In this document: positions 1 through 11,385 of the stretch, piece after piece
How the letters are laid out: the number at the start of each line of letters is the position of its first letter
How positions within the stretch are numbered: the stretch's first letter is position 1
From: Galdieria partita
Lineage: Eukaryota; Rhodophyta; Bangiophyceae; Galdieriales; Galdieriaceae
Direction of reading: 5' to 3'
NCBI GenBank assembly: GCA_025991245.1
Contig: BQMJ01000002.1
Span: 124,001 to 188,000 of the forward strand
Length of the DNA: 64,000 nt
The notes under the pieces: generated by a model
What the model was told of the DNA's origin: nothing
Seen by the model: the letters and a program-made list of their open reading frames with translations, nothing else
Database searches by the model: none
Translations under genes and position numbers: made by a program

Positions 1-399
1 CCGGAATATCTGGAACAGCAATATGCTGCTTGTAAGTTTATTGAGCAAATATGGATTTACGGCAGTAGTGAGGAAAGTGAACTTGTGGCAGTAGTGCATC
101 CAAATCAACAAAAGTCCGAACAATGGGCAGAAGAGAATCAGAAAGCGAGCGACTTTAAGGAGTTATGCAAGGACAAAGATTTTAGAAAGACAGTTTTGGA
201 GGATATGAAGAAAGTGGCGAAAAGCAAGTCTTTGAAAGGCTATGAAGTTGTGAAAAATATATATCTTGAACCGGAAGCATTCTCTGTTGAGAATGATTTG
301 ATGACGCCAACAATGAAACTCAAACGTCCAGCGCTTAGTAAAAAGTACCAAAAGGAAGTTGAAAGAATGTATGAAGAATTACACAAATCCCGAAAGTAG
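1..399 (+). CDS. Long-chain acyl-CoA synthetase, C-terminal part (5' end outside window)
   Basis: Frame 1 is open from the first base to the TAG at 397-399, giving about 132 residues of a C-terminus. The segment reading FIEQIWIYGSSEES followed by LVAVVHPN matches the region of AMP-forming long-chain acyl-CoA synthetases where the mobile C-terminal domain begins. The tail carries the family-typical pattern FSVENDLMTPTMKLKR, which contains the C-terminal lysine region that closes over the active site. These enzymes activate free fatty acids with ATP and CoA, usually at the ER, peroxisome or plastid envelope. The ATP-binding domain lies upstream of the window, so the substrate range and location cannot be judged. 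The gene converges on the next one, ending 21 bp before its stop. Confidence 0.8.
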   Translation, partial: PEYLEQQYAACKFIEQIWIYGSSEESELVAVVHPNQQKSEQWAEENQKASDFKELCKDKDFRKTVLEDMKKVAKSKSLKGYEVVKNIYLEPEAFSVENDLMTPTMKLKRPALSKKYQKEVERMYEELHKSRK

Positions 400-420
400 A
401 AAAAGAATTTCACGAGGCAT

Positions 421-1265
421 TTATAAAGTTTCCTGTTCTGCTTTGGACTTTGTTGAGCTGTCAAACTTTGCACCTACACTAGAATTCGAAGAATATGTAG
501 CCAAAAGATAATCGATAATTTCTGCAGACTCAAACATACTCGTCTGCGTGTTTGGATCTACTATATAAGGAACTTGGAAGGTCCCAGTGATACGTCGAAG
601 TTCTTGTCGTTTCGGTGAACCTCTTGCAACATTGTGCAACAAATATGGAATTTCCAATTCGCACAAGACTTCTCTCACTAGTCTACAAAACCTTCGAAGC
701 GTCGCTAAATATACAGCTTCAACATTGCCAAAAACGAGACTTACGGACTCGCTTCGTACGACCAAAGCTCTAAATTCTGAAAAGGCTCTACAGAAGGCCG
801 CTTCATAACTCCCTTTCCAAGTCTTACCGCTGAACTTAAAGAAGACGTCAAATTCGTTAGAAAGCCACGAGACAACGCTAACGGCACTTTGCCGTTGCCA
901 TAAGTTTGAAACAAGTATTCAGTGATATCGTCTGATTCGTAACCGGAAAATCCGGTGTTCGGATCGACAAGGTAGGGAAACATGAGCTTTCCACCAAGTT
1001 GTTTGACCTTTGGTCGGAAGCGCGTGCCTCCTTTAGGACAGGGATAAACCTTTGCATGTAGGTCGAGAATACTTAAAGCTTCTCGGACCTTCCGACAAAA
1101 AGGACAAGCTTCAAACTCGTAAATTTCTAGAGGTTTCTCAGGTCGCACATCTGGAAGTTGATCAGAATATTCTCGAATGCCTTCTGCGAGGCGTTCGACA
1201 CGGTAGCCCAAGACAAAGGCGCCTGTTCCCAGCCGTGGCAAAGAAGAAAGGGACGAAAGGAACAT
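421..1265 (-). CDS. Tandem thioredoxin-fold (GST N-terminal/glutaredoxin-like) protein
   Basis: Two exons (1265-745 and 691-421) flank a 53-nt intron (692-744, GTAAGT donor, AG acceptor), giving 263 residues. The join restores the second domain: YEAS-PFCRLVREVL mirrors EFEACPFCRKVREAL in the first. Each half has a PFC active-site-like motif and the cis-proline segment FPYLVDPNT or VPYIVDPNT, so the protein is a tandem repeat of one thioredoxin-like unit. Similar two-domain proteins with glutathione S-transferase N-terminal units are known in plants and algae and are generally plastid-located. The first unit keeps CPFC and the second has SPFC, so only the first could form an intramolecular disulfide. 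The N-terminus at 1265 is short for a transit peptide, and an upstream exon is possible. Confidence 0.78.
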
Positions 1266-1617
1266 ATCTCCGTATTTATCAGACCTTATATAAAACTTTC
1301 GTGGTATTGTTCCCTTTACAGAAACTTCAAATTAAGAGGAATGCACTTTGAAACACTTGGAAATACCTTTGTGTTGGGGGAAGGCCCTGTAACTTTTGTA
1401 CACATATGTTGAACAAACGTGCAGTGTTTGTATTTAGAAGCATGAATATATCTGCCAGGTGACAGTTTTATTGCTGTCAAAAACAAACAAGATCTCATTG
1501 AAGAAAGGAAGATTATTCAGACCCCTTGGATGGTATCCAATAGCCTTTGCAATTCACTTTTACACGAGACGGTTGCCGTGTAGCCTTCATGGTACTTCCA
1601 TCTGTCTTAAAGTTTGA
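1266..1617. other. Intergenic, about 350 bp
   Basis: This holds the presumed promoter of the leftward thioredoxin-fold gene and the 3' side of the next leftward gene. Only short unsupported open frames are present, and I see no RNA gene. Confidence 0.5.
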
Positions 1618-2043
1618 CTATGCTGCTGATTCCTTCGCAGTTTGAAAAGCAATGATGTCAAATAGCTCAAAATCATCCGCATCTCCTAACCATTCTTCTT
1701 CCCATAAAGAAGAATCATCTAATGCGTCAACGGGTAGACTGTATGACTCGTCTTCAATGCAGTCCAAGCAAATTCCTTCTCCACTCTGGTACGAGGTTGC
1801 GGCACCACAAAAATGTTCTTGTTTCACTTTTTGTTTCGCAGCTGGATAGCGGCCGGTACCAGCTGTAATTCGAGGGCACGCCACTTCTACACATGATACT
1901 CTACTAGCTACATAATGTCTTCCTATGATACCTCTGTAAGTAGGTGTTGCAATACCACTTTCATTTTTGAAGCATTTGTCTGTTGGCTCTGCTATCTTTC
2001 TAGGTTGTTTGAAAGGACGTCTCAAAGCTTGATTCTGTTCCAT
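1618..2043 (-). CDS. Hypothetical protein, 141 aa, acidic C-terminus
   Basis: An uninterrupted ATG-to-stop frame encodes 141 residues. I do not recognise it. The N-terminal half is basic (RRPFKQPRK near the start) and holds several cysteines. The C-terminal third is strongly acidic, with SLWEEEWLGDADDFELFDI close to the end. This basic-then-acidic pattern, with no hydrophobic segment, suggests a soluble, possibly nuclear or plastid protein. It diverges from SMC4, with about 100 bp between the start codons, so the two genes probably share a promoter region. Coding status rests on frame length and composition only. Confidence 0.45.
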   Translation of the reverse strand: MEQNQALRRPFKQPRKIAEPTDKCFKNESGIATPTYRGIIGRHYVASRVSCVEVACPRITAGTGRYPAAKQKVKQEHFCGAATSYQSGEGICLDCIEDESYSLPVDALDDSSLWEEEWLGDADDFELFDIIAFQTAKESAA

Positions 2044-2145
2044 ATAAATCAGCCTTGCCGGGTCAAATTCAAAATGAATTTGGCGGGTGACTACGAATTG
2101 GCATTCTGCCTACGAAAGTTTTCTCCTCAGCGGTACTGAAGTTGC

Positions 2146-5100
2146 ATGGCAAGTAAAGAGGAAGAAGTCGGCTTAGAAGATGTTTCTGAAAAGCTGAGTA
2201 ATGTTTGTCTAGAAAATGATACAACAGAATCTATGAGCAGCGCTTTGAACCAAGATGATAGGCTTGATAGTACAAGAAAAGAGAGAAGGAGACTCGTTAT
2301 TCAATCTCTTTCCCTTGAAAACTTCAAGTCTTATGCAGGAAACATTACTGTTGGACCGTTTCATAAAAGTTTTTCTGCAATTGTCGGACCTAATGGCAGC
2401 GGTAAGTCCAACGTCATTGATGCAATGTTGTTTGTCTTTGGGAAGAGAGCAAAGCAAATGAGACTAAACAGAGTATCGGATTTGATTTATTCAGCTTCAA
2501 ACCCCCAAAAGCAACCTCAACAAACCTCTGTTACAGTACGTTTTTGCGAGATAATTGACGAAGTTGCTAAAGAAGAAGAATTTTCTGTAGTACCTGGTTC
2601 AGAGTTTGAAGTCAAGCGAACAGCGTTCATGAACAATACTTCTAAATACTACCTAAATGGAGAAAGCACGCCATATAGTGAGATACGGGAGCTACTTCTG
2701 TCCAAAGGTGTAGATTTGGAGAACAATAGGTTTCTTATCCTACAAGGTGAAATAGAGCAAATCGCTCTGATGAAGCCAAAGGCAACGTCAGCTCACGAAG
2801 AAGGATTGCTAGAATATCTAGAAGATATCATAGGTTCGAGCAGATACGTTGAGGCAATCGAACATACATACCAGGAGATTGAAAGCTTAAGTGAAGAAAG
2901 AACTCAAGTATTGAACAAGGTAAAGGCTCTCGGAAAGGAGCTAAAAACTTTGGAATCTTCAAAGGAGGAAGCCAAATCCTATCTGCAAATGCAGACCGAT
3001 TTGCTGCAACAACGAGGACTCAAGTGCCAGTTGATGATAAGAAATTCGCAATTGGGAAAGCAGCGAGCCTTGGACAAGTTGCAGTATTCGAATGAACAGC
3101 TGCAGAATCTTAAAGAAACTAATGTTGCAATCAAAAAGAAGATGGCAGAGCTGGAAGAGAGATACCAAAATTCATGCTTAGAATATGACCAAGGAGTTGA
3201 CAAGCTAAACGAGCTGAAGGATCAATTCTCAAAATTTGAACAGGACGATGTTAAATCCAGGGAAGAACTCAAGCATATGTTGAAAATGCAAAAGAGCATT
3301 TTGGCAAAGATTCAAGAAAACAAAGAAGCACTCCAAAAGGAGAAGTCTTCGCTAACAAGCCATGAATCCCATCTGCAGGAAATAGAAATTGCACTTGAAA
3401 GACTTACACGTCAGTTGGCAAAGGACGAGGACATCTTGCAACAGGTCTATCATGAAATCCGACATTCTACAGCGGATGTTCGCGATGAAATGCTTACTGC
3501 AAAAGAAGCTCTAAGTCAGAAAAAGGCTGAGCTTGAAGCTCAACAGAATACATTGAAGGAACTCGACGAGGCAATCGAGCAAATTGCCACTAAAATGAAT
3601 GAACCTGAACAACAACTTCTGGAAACCACAGAAAGAATTTTTGGTTTAGACAATGAGATAAGCAAAATTCAAGAGGATATTCAGAGAGTGAATACTGCCT
3701 ATGAAGCACTCGAATTAGTTGACGTTCGAAAACGGAAACAGGAACTTCAGCTTAAGGAAAAAGAGCTGGAAAGTGGGATCTCCAAAGCCAGAGTACAAAT
3801 TGAAGCTTCTAAAACCGACTCGAATAGAAGGCAGAATAAGAACAAAATGATCGAATCATTACAAACAGCAGTTAAAGAAGGAGTCCTATCTGGTTTGTTA
3901 GGTCGTCTAGCGGATTTGGGTACGGTGGATGAAAAATATGACTTTGCAACTGGAGCTGCAATTGGCGCTAGTGCCGAACATTTGGTCGTAGAAACTGCTG
4001 AGGACGCAGAGAAATGTGTCGCGTTCCTGAAGTTTAACGCACTTGGAAGAGCCACGTTTATTATTCTTGAGAAACTACAATATCTTCAAGAAAAATTGAA
4101 GTCGCCTCAGATTCCTAATAACAGTAAGCGGCTAGTGGATTTGATAAATGTAGAAAGTGAAAAGGTCAAACTTGCTTTCTACTTTGTGCTACGAGAAACT
4201 TTAGTTGCTTCCAATTTAGATGAAGCAACAAGACTTGCATATCAACCCACCAAACGTAATCGCGTAGTGACACTTGCTGGGCAGCTCATTGAACCTGCAG
4301 GTACCATCAGCGGAGGTGGAAATGTCAAGATTTCTTTCAAGAATTTTCGGTCAAATGAGCTTGTTGACTCCAATACTTTGAAATGTTTGGAAGACAATCT
4401 GAACGAGTCTGTTGAACAATTGAAAAGGGTTCGTGCAGAAATACAAGATTTGAATATTCGTGAACAACGAGGAGTGGCGAAGTTCGATCAGATAACATCT
4501 GAGAAGGATAAATACGAATCGGCTGAGAAGTCACTATTAGATCAAAAGAAGGAGCTTCAAAATCGAGTCTCATATTTGAAACTTCTACTAGGAGACGAAA
4601 ATAATTCCAGTTTGAGAAAGCAACGAGAATCTCTTGTCTCTAGAAGAGAGGAGACCTTGAAATCCCTTGAGCGATTAATAGAAGAAACAGCAAAATTAGA
4701 AGAGCGGTTGAATGTTCTGGATGAAAGCATGAATAGAATTGGAGGAGAACCGCTTATGAATGCCAAATCTAATGTTGCAACATCGGAAACCAAAATACAA
4801 AATCTAGCTACAGATAGAGCTAACACTCGATTTGAAATGGAAAAAGCAGCCAAAACTATTGAAACTACAGAATTAGATCTTGTTGAGTTGGAACAAGAAC
4901 TTTCTCATGTAGAGGAACAAATTCAGTCGAGAAAGGAGCATCTCGAAGTTCTTGAAAATGAAGCTTTGGCAGTTTTGGAAAATTATAGACAATTTGAGGA
5001 AGAACAGAAGGCAAGGGAAGGGAAGTTATCAAAAGTGAAGGAGGAATATGAATCTTATAAAATGCAGACTGCATCCTTTAGAAGGGACGAGTCGCGGCTT

Positions 5101-5961
5101 GAAAACCAACTGGATGACCTGAAGAAGAAAATTCAAGACATGGACGCAAAGATCGCATACTGGGCAAAGCAAGAGCGCTCACTCAAGCTTGAGGTTGAAG
5201 AACACATCGTGGGCTTACAAAACGCAAATATTTCTAGCCATAATGGCATAGATGGCTTCTTTTTGGATGTAGAGACTTACGAAACTTCTAAAAATTGGGA
5301 AGAAATAATAGACAGGAAAGTTCAGAAACTTCAAGAGGATATGAAAAAGTTGAATCCTGACATGACAGCAATTTCGACTTACCAAATGAAAGAGATAGAA
5401 TATAACAAATACGTTACAGAGCTGGACACTATCTCGAATCAACGTGATACACTTCGTAAAAACTATGATTCACTCCGCAAGGAAAGACTTGAAACATTTA
5501 TGAAAGGATTTTCAATTATCTCAAAGAAACTTAAAGAACTTTATCAAATGATAACTCTTGGTGGTGATGCAGAATTGGAACTTGTTGATGCCTTGGACCC
5601 ATTTTCAGAAGGTGTGATATTATCGATTCGACCTCCGAAGAAAAGTTGGAAGAATGTGTCGAATCTCAGTGGTGGTGAGAAAACTTTATCTTCCTTAGCT
5701 CTTGTCTTTGCGTTGCATCACTTTCGGCCAGCTGCTCTGTATTTCATGGATGAAATAGATGCTGCCTTGGATTTTCGTAACGTTTCTATCATAGCAAATT
5801 ACATCAAAGAACGCACAACCGATGCTCAGTTTATTATTGTGTCGTTACGAAATAATATGTTTGAACTAGCAAATAGGCTAATTGGCATTTATAAGCCGAA
5901 GAATGAAACGAAGAGCGTAGCAATGAATCCGCATTCATTTGGAGATGTTCAAGTACATTAA
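2146..5961 (+). CDS. SMC4: Structural maintenance of chromosomes protein 4 (condensin)
   Basis: One intronless frame of 1271 residues, typical for SMC4. The N-terminal ATPase half has the Walker A motif GPNGSGKSNVIDAM (about residue 84) and the QGEIEQIALMKPK segment. Two long coiled coils flank a hinge at about residues 570-720, with GRLADLGTVD and the glycine motif GTISGGGN. The C-terminal half has the ABC signature LSGGEKTLSSLALVFALH and Walker B ALYFMDEIDAALD, followed by RNVSIIANYIKERT, which is diagnostic of SMC4 rather than SMC1-3. It would pair with SMC2 in condensin and act in mitotic chromosome compaction. The extra N-terminal tail of about 50 residues before the ATPase is rich in Glu and Ser. 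Confidence 0.97.
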   Translation: MASKEEEVGLEDVSEKLSNVCLENDTTESMSSALNQDDRLDSTRKERRRLVIQSLSLENFKSYAGNITVGPFHKSFSAIVGPNGSGKSNVIDAMLFVFGKRAKQMRLNRVSDLIYSASNPQKQPQQTSVTVRFCEIIDEVAKEEEFSVVPGSEFEVKRTAFMNNTSKYYLNGESTPYSEIRELLLSKGVDLENNRFLILQGEIEQIALMKPKATSAHEEGLLEYLEDIIGSSRYVEAIEHTYQEIESLSEERTQVLNKVKALGKELKTLESSKEEAKSYLQMQTDLLQQRGLKCQLMIRNSQLGKQRALDKLQYSNEQLQNLKETNVAIKKKMAELEERYQNSCLEYDQGVDKLNELKDQFSKFEQDDVKSREELKHMLKMQKSILAKIQENKEALQKEKSSLTSHESHLQEIEIALERLTRQLAKDEDILQQVYHEIRHSTADVRDEMLTAKEALSQKKAELEAQQNTLKELDEAIEQIATKMNEPEQQLLETTERIFGLDNEISKIQEDIQRVNTAYEALELVDVRKRKQELQLKEKELESGISKARVQIEASKTDSNRRQNKNKMIESLQTAVKEGVLSGLLGRLADLGTVDEKYDFATGAAIGASAEHLVVETAEDAEKCVAFLKFNALGRATFIILEKLQYLQEKLKSPQIPNNSKRLVDLINVESEKVKLAFYFVLRETLVASNLDEATRLAYQPTKRNRVVTLAGQLIEPAGTISGGGNVKISFKNFRSNELVDSNTLKCLEDNLNESVEQLKRVRAEIQDLNIREQRGVAKFDQITSEKDKYESAEKSLLDQKKELQNRVSYLKLLLGDENNSSLRKQRESLVSRREETLKSLERLIEETAKLEERLNVLDESMNRIGGEPLMNAKSNVATSETKIQNLATDRANTRFEMEKAAKTIETTELDLVELEQELSHVEEQIQSRKEHLEVLENEALAVLENYRQFEEEQKAREGKLSKVKEEYESYKMQTASFRRDESRLENQLDDLKKKIQDMDAKIAYWAKQERSLKLEVEEHIVGLQNANISSHNGIDGFFLDVETYETSKNWEEIIDRKVQKLQEDMKKLNPDMTAISTYQMKEIEYNKYVTELDTISNQRDTLRKNYDSLRKERLETFMKGFSIISKKLKELYQMITLGGDAELELVDALDPFSEGVILSIRPPKKSWKNVSNLSGGEKTLSSLALVFALHHFRPAALYFMDEIDAALDFRNVSIIANYIKERTTDAQFIIVSLRNNMFELANRLIGIYKPKNETKSVAMNPHSFGDVQVH

Positions 5962-7463
5962 AATGTACTGAGTAGAGAGCAGTTGAATAGCGAGTGGTTC
6001 GTTGTTACTCTCTGAGAGATTTCTCAATGGTTATGTCTGATTCACGCATCTCTGTTTACTTATTTCAATGCTCCCGTCTTGGAGCTATATTGTGTTGAAT
6101 ACCAACACTGGATGGATAAACAGAAGCAAAGAAAAGTGTTTGAAACAAAGACCTTGCATGGAATACAAGTTTATCTGATTATATAGTTCTTATTTCATGT
6201 CTTTCTAGTATATTCTACGAAAATAACGTCGGAATGTTAATTATATTCTCCACTGTTAATTTTTCCATGTAAACCTCGACGTTGCTCCTGTACGATGCAA
6301 ATATGTCTCTTATGCGTCATTTGCTTTCAAATCACTCTGATAATTCAAGTTTCAAATTCTTTCACATCAAAGACAGACTTTTTTCTACGACACTCGAATC
6401 ATACCGCTACAGTCTCAAAGGAACCATGAAAACGTGCAGCTAAATTCGTTGCTGCTGCCAGCGGCTCATTTCAAGGGAACAAATCCAAATATCACTTGAA
6501 ACTTCCATGAAGCGAAAAGTGTTATCCAGCTGTGAAGGGATTTTCGAGTTTGAAGAAAATTCTATACTAACTTAAAGCACCTTTTTTTTAGCGTTGCAAG
6601 AGACTAGCTTCAAATTTGATAGGGAATATCTTAGAACTGTCACTGTTGAGCAACTTCGAGTACTTTGCAGCTCAGTGAGGATGGAGAAGCCGAAATAGCT
6701 AGCTTTCTCAGCAGAGCCTCAGTTACTTTGATTGTTGGTTTGCAGACAAAGTACGGACAGCTGCTCTAGAGAAGGGATACATCCACACTAATGAAGTGAG
6801 GGCGTGTTCGTCCCCCCTTCCCCAAGAATAAAAATCCGCTGTAAGAAGTATTGCTAAAACTCGAAGGCACAAGATACTTTTAGATTACCTGGTTTCATAT
6901 GAAAGTGAATAGAGTATTGCTTAGGATTTCGCTGCGAAGAAAACGTTAAATTGATATAAGGGACAAGTTTATTTTCACTTCATTATGTTACGTTACGCAT
7001 AATTTTCGTTTACTGTATATCTTGTTCAGAATATTCATTCCCTTTGAGGATCACTTGTGAACCAACTCGGCGTATGCTTTAAAGGTCGAGCTTACAGGAT
7101 CAAAGACGGAGAGTACAGGAATGGATGTCTTTCTTTTATTTCCCCTCTCTTTCATTCTTTGCTTCCTATTCTGTCTCAATTCCTATTCGAACTGTACGGC
7201 GCAACTGTTTTCTTATCTAGGATTTCAAAGGAAATTTTCAATATCCTCATATTGTTACTAGTAGAGTACTGGACATGAAAGTACGGAAATGAAAGTATGG
7301 ATATTTAGGATCTACTAGGAGGAGGACGCGTGTTACTAAATCCAAAGTTAACGTGGCTAAGGCCCAATGTATATTAAAGGAATGTCCGAGAATCCAAAAA
7401 TTTGAATTTCGTTCTATTAATTGTTACGTTGTTGTTTGTTTTTCAAAGTTTTCTTTTATCACT
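5962..7463. other. Gene-poor stretch, about 1.5 kb
   Basis: This is the largest stretch without a confident gene. It contains one possible small spliced transcript (see 6507-6769) and, near 7267-7305, a short imperfect repeat of a GAAAGTA(C/T)GGA unit. The last 110 bp are the presumed actin 5' leader: the frame stays open upstream of the actin ATG, but that extension does not look like actin. No tRNA or repeat array was seen. Confidence 0.5.
6507..6769 (+). CDS. Possible three-exon micro-ORF (43 aa), very tentative
   Basis: Splice-like signals occur in order here: a GTGAAG donor at 6532, a TACTAAC branch site at 6565-6571 with a T-run and AG at 6590-6591, a GTGAGG donor at 6675, and TTTGCAG ending at 6745. 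Joining 6507-6531, 6592-6674 and 6746-6769 gives an in-phase 43-residue frame with a protein-like middle exon, containing DREYLRTVTVEQLRVLCSS. That middle part faintly resembles the start of a SAP domain. It could also be a non-coding spliced RNA, a decayed gene remnant or chance. I do not recognise it. Confidence 0.18.
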
Positions 7464-8588
7464 ATGTCAGATAAACCGGCAATTGTGTTAGACAACGGTT
7501 CAGGAAATTGTAAATGTGGTATAGCAGGAGAAGATTCTCCAAAGGCAGTTTTTCCGGCTATCATAGGGAAGCCCAAGCAAGCTGGAGTTATGGTTGGAAT
7601 GGGACAAAAAGAAGAGTATGTTGGAGATGCTGCCATGTCGAGGAGAGGTATTCTCACTATTAAGTATCCCATAGAGCATGGAATTGTAACTAACTGGGAT
7701 GATATGGCTAAAATTTGGCATCATGCCTTTTATAATGAACTTCGAGTGAACCCAGAGGAACATCCCGTGCTTTTGACAGAAGCTCCTTTGAACCCTAAGG
7801 CAAACAGAGAAAGAATGACGCAAATAATGTTTGAAGATTTTAATGTTCCTGCTCTCTATGTAGCCATTCAAGCTGTACTGTCTCTTTATGCTTCAGGTAG
7901 AACATCAGGAATTGTAATAGATTCTGGAGACGGTGTTACACATACGGTTCCTATTTACGAGGGCTATTCTTTGCCTCACGCTGTTCTAAGGATAGATTTG
8001 GCTGGACGGGACCTCACACAGCATCTTGCTAAACTTCTAATGGAGCGAGGTTACAGTTTCACTACAACAGCAGAGATGGAGATAGTTCGTGATATTAAGC
8101 AACAGCTTTGTTACGTCGCTGAGGACTATGAAAAGGAGCTAGAAAATGCAGCAACAAACTCTTCTTTGGAGAAGCCCTATGAATTACCAGATGGACAGGT
8201 GATCAATGTTGGAAAGGAAAGATTTATGTGTCCTGAGGCTTTATTTAAGCCTGATATGTTAGGACGCGAAGCAGATGGGGTTCATAAAACTTCTTACAAT
8301 TCAATTATGAAATGCGATATTGACATACGTAAAGACCTCTATTCTAATATAGTGATGTCTGGTGGAACAACTATGTACCCTGGGATTGCTGCTCGTGTTC
8401 AAAAGGAAATTGAATCATTGGCTCCATCTTCAATGAAAATCAAAGTTATCGCACCTCCTGAAAGGAAATATTCGGTATGGATTGGAGGCTCCATTTTGGC
8501 GAGTCTCAGTACCTTTCAACAAATGTGGGTAACAAGAGAGGAATACGATGAGCATGGTCCTTCGATCGTTCATCGTAAATGTTTCTGA
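7464..8588 (+). CDS. Actin
   Basis: The 374-residue frame from the ATG at 7464 is full length for actin. The frame is open further upstream, but only the ATG followed by Ser-Asp-Lys-Pro gives an actin N-terminus. Phosphate-binding loop 1 ([14 protein letters not shown]), loop 2 ([16 protein letters not shown]), the histidine context [14 protein letters not shown], the adenosine motif [12 protein letters not shown] and the C-terminus HRKCF are all present. It is clearly conventional actin rather than an Arp, though somewhat divergent: NCKCGIAG replaces the usual MCKAGFAG, and [12 protein letters not shown] lies near the C-terminus. The gene has no intron. An AATAAA lies at about 8656-8661 downstream. 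Confidence 0.97.
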   Translation: MSDKPAIVLDNGSGNCKCGIAGEDSPKAVFPAIIGKPKQAGVMVGMGQKEEYVGDAAMSRRGILTIKYPIEHGIVTNWDDMAKIWHHAFYNELRVNPEEHPVLLTEAPLNPKANRERMTQIMFEDFNVPALYVAIQAVLSLYASGRTSGIVIDSGDGVTHTVPIYEGYSLPHAVLRIDLAGRDLTQHLAKLLMERGYSFTTTAEMEIVRDIKQQLCYVAEDYEKELENAATNSSLEKPYELPDGQVINVGKERFMCPEALFKPDMLGREADGVHKTSYNSIMKCDIDIRKDLYSNIVMSGGTTMYPGIAARVQKEIESLAPSSMKIKVIAPPERKYSVWIGGSILASLSTFQQMWVTREEYDEHGPSIVHRKCF

Positions 8589-8983
8589 AGGCAAAGCTGA
8601 ACGGGCGAATCAATTTGCTCTTCTATTGACGACGATTTGTTGATGAGTCTTTTGAAATAAAGACAACTTTCATATACTTGGTCTCTATGCATACTTTGTG
8701 CATTCCCCATGATAATAAAATAGCCTATACACCGCAGCATTTATTCTTTGACTTTATATGGGTCTCGAGGAAGATATATCCTTCTTATTTTGTTCAATTG
8801 GTGAATTTAATAGACAAAAGAATGAATTCATTACTAAGCGGCAGCAGAGTTTTCAAACAATTCATAAGCATGACTTGCAAGGGTTGAGAGACAGAAAAGG
8901 TAACAACAATGAGAATGTAAAAGTTCCAGATTTATCTAAAATCTTGAAAAGCTACCGTCATGCTCCATGTTTTCAAGAACGAA
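8589..8983. other. Intergenic, about 395 bp, convergent 3' regions
   Basis: Actin (rightward) and the TauE/SafE gene (leftward) converge here. An AATAAA at 8656-8661 may serve actin polyadenylation. The short open frames are unsupported. Confidence 0.5.
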
Positions 8984-10035
8984 TCACTGTTCACTGGTTG
9001 AAATAAAACGAAAGCCAATCAAAAAGAATATAACGCAACAAACTATTCTTAACAAACGTTCTGAAACTAACAATGCCAAATTGCCTACAACGAATAGTAA
9101 GCCAATGCTAACGATGTCTTTGATATTCGTACTTCCCACAAAAGAACCCAAAATGATACCAACAATAACACCAGGTAGCAGTCTTTTATTTACATTTCGC
9201 TGCGACCAATGCACATAACTTGCAGAGAACGAAGGAAACAGCATACCAAGCAACGCTGTTCCTTGTGCAAAATGTTGAGGTATCGCTAAAACACCTGCAA
9301 GGAATGGCACCAGTATGATACCACCTCCTATTCCTAATAAACCCGATAAAAAACCTGCAATGCCTCCCGAAACCAAATATAGCACAGTGGATAAGAAACT
9401 TCCCTTGTCCTGCGTTGAAATAAGCGCTCTGCCTAAAGATAACTGCAACCGCTGACGCAACGGTAAGAGTAACGATAATACAACCAATAACAAACCAAAA
9501 TATTTGCGTAATAGATGATTATTAAGCTTGGTCGTTACTTTTGCTCCAATTCGCGCAGTGAATAGTGCAGTCAACGTAAGAAAAAATGCTGGCAGCACAA
9601 GGACTCTTCCACCTAAAAGATATATCAAAGAAGCAACAAAACTATTGAAACTAACAGCAATAAGTGATGTCCCTTGTGCCTCTTTTTGAGTTAGTCCATA
9701 AAACTAACAAAATATTTAAACAAAAAAGAGATTACAAACCAAAGCGTTTGTACCGTTACAAAAACAGGTGTTAGTACAACACCTCCTCCAGCTCCTATAA
9801 GTGAAGCAATACAACCAGCAGAAAACCCAATCAATACATTACTTAAAAAATTCGGCACTGATTTGCAAGTAACGGTACTTTTACGGAACCGAATGGATCC
9901 AGGGTACAACATTCGCTTTGCCCCAAAAGGAACCTTGACATTCGAACGAAAAAAAACAAAACTTCTTTTTGAGAAAAACAAAAACTGTTCCTTTGAAGTA
10001 CAGAAACAAGTTTGGCACAAGAATCCTGTTGCCAT
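8984..10035 (-). CDS. TauE/SafE (TSUP)-family membrane transporter, probably plastid
   Basis: Two exons (10035-9736 and 9679-8984) with a 56-nt intron (9680-9735, GTAATC donor, branch-like GACTAAC, AG acceptor) give 331 residues. The family repeat appears twice: SAGCIASLIGAGGGVVLTPVF in the first half with AQGTSLIAVSFNS after the join, and GIAGFLSGLLGIGGGIILVPF with AQGTALLGMLFPS in the second. Such half-repeats are typical of TSUP carriers, linked in different species to sulfite, organosulfonate or other anions. About eight hydrophobic segments are visible. The first 65 residues are rich in Cys, Ser, Phe and basic residues, as in a plastid transit peptide. The substrate cannot be assigned. 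Confidence 0.85.
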
Positions 10036-11385
10036 TACGTTATTTAGCCAAAATCCGAAAGACGGTCATTTGATGAAAGTATATAGTGCTTTGTACAATT
10101 AAAGCGTTTCAACCAAAGTAGGCAAAATGGATGCAAAGGCAAAGATAGATCAATGCTGCAACTTTGATAGTGTCATCATCGGTGATTGATGAAGATACTT
10201 CCTAATTCGACTACTCTGTGGATAGACTAACATCTTGTGCTAAAGTGCATGTTATTCTAATGTCGAAGAGAGCCCAATGAATTCAAAATTAAAAGGAAAC
10301 TTTACCAATTGAAGATGAGCAAACGAGCGAGAAAGTTTTCTATCATCTCTTCCTGCATGATGACAGATTTTGACAAAAATGTGACAACTCGAAAAGTATA
10401 ATGTCGAGATGTTTTATATATCCTCAAACTTTGAAAAGTCCTATCTACGCAACGTTTAATCCTTCATACAAAATTCTACTGTGAAAAATGAAATTCTTTA
10501 TCAATCCAAAGTTTGACGTTTCAAATCAGCGACAGTTCACAACATTCTAAGGGATGGGAATCTAAATGTCTGATGTTTGGATAGTTACAGCATGCTTTTC
10601 GTGAAATGCGCAAAGTATTCTCTTAGTTCCAAGCATGCATCTCAAATGACAAATTGACAACATTTTAGAAAGTATTCACAAGACATTCGTTATATAGAGA
10701 TAAGAATTGGTAGCCCTTACGAGATAAGAATATTTCAATCTTGTGCTTGGATTGCTATGAGTTCTGCTTGACAATCTCATTTTTAAAAAGCAGCTGTAAC
10801 TTTTCGGATTGATAAATAAATCCGATAGGTCAATACTACTGAGAAGTCTCTGTCATCTTAGCTCGAAGTTATTTTGGATGTAAAGATAGAAGATTCTCTA
10901 CCCATTCTCCATAAATTTCATAAAAGGACTGTTGTCCTTCTTTCTCAAATGAGAATGTATATCTTCGTTTCTGTTTCGTTCACAAAAGAAAAGTGAGTAT
11001 GGGTCTCTAAAGCATTGTTTTTGCAAATTTCTGATTTTGTACCTTTCAACTTACATCCTGTACAGATTTAACAGATAGTCTACATTGGAATGTCCAAACA
11101 GTATTCTTTCCCACTCACAACCAAAATGAAAACTGCTTACATGATAGCAATTTCGAAACAAGTAGTATTGAAAATTCTCAGCAGTAAAAACAGCATACTC
11201 TCGGTTGCAGAGAACTCCGATCGCAATAAATTCATATTCACACCTTCATTGGACTAGTAACTTGAAAGAATATGGAGTTTATTCAAAAAAAAATGGGAAC
11301 TCGACATCTAACAATTGCTATTTCAAGTCCTGAATGCGTCAACTATTGACCTCGAAAGAATGAAGCGAAGATAACCTTATCCATC
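10036..11385. other. Intergenic, about 1.35 kb
   Basis: This spans the divergent gap between the leftward transporter and rightward eIF2B-alpha. I found no long frame, splice-signal chain, tRNA or repeat. It should hold both promoters but is long for this gene-dense window. Confidence 0.45.

Noticed and set aside
7353-7463. N-terminal extension of the actin frame by 37 codons
   Set aside because: The extension does not resemble any actin N-terminus; the ATG at 7464 gives the standard length.
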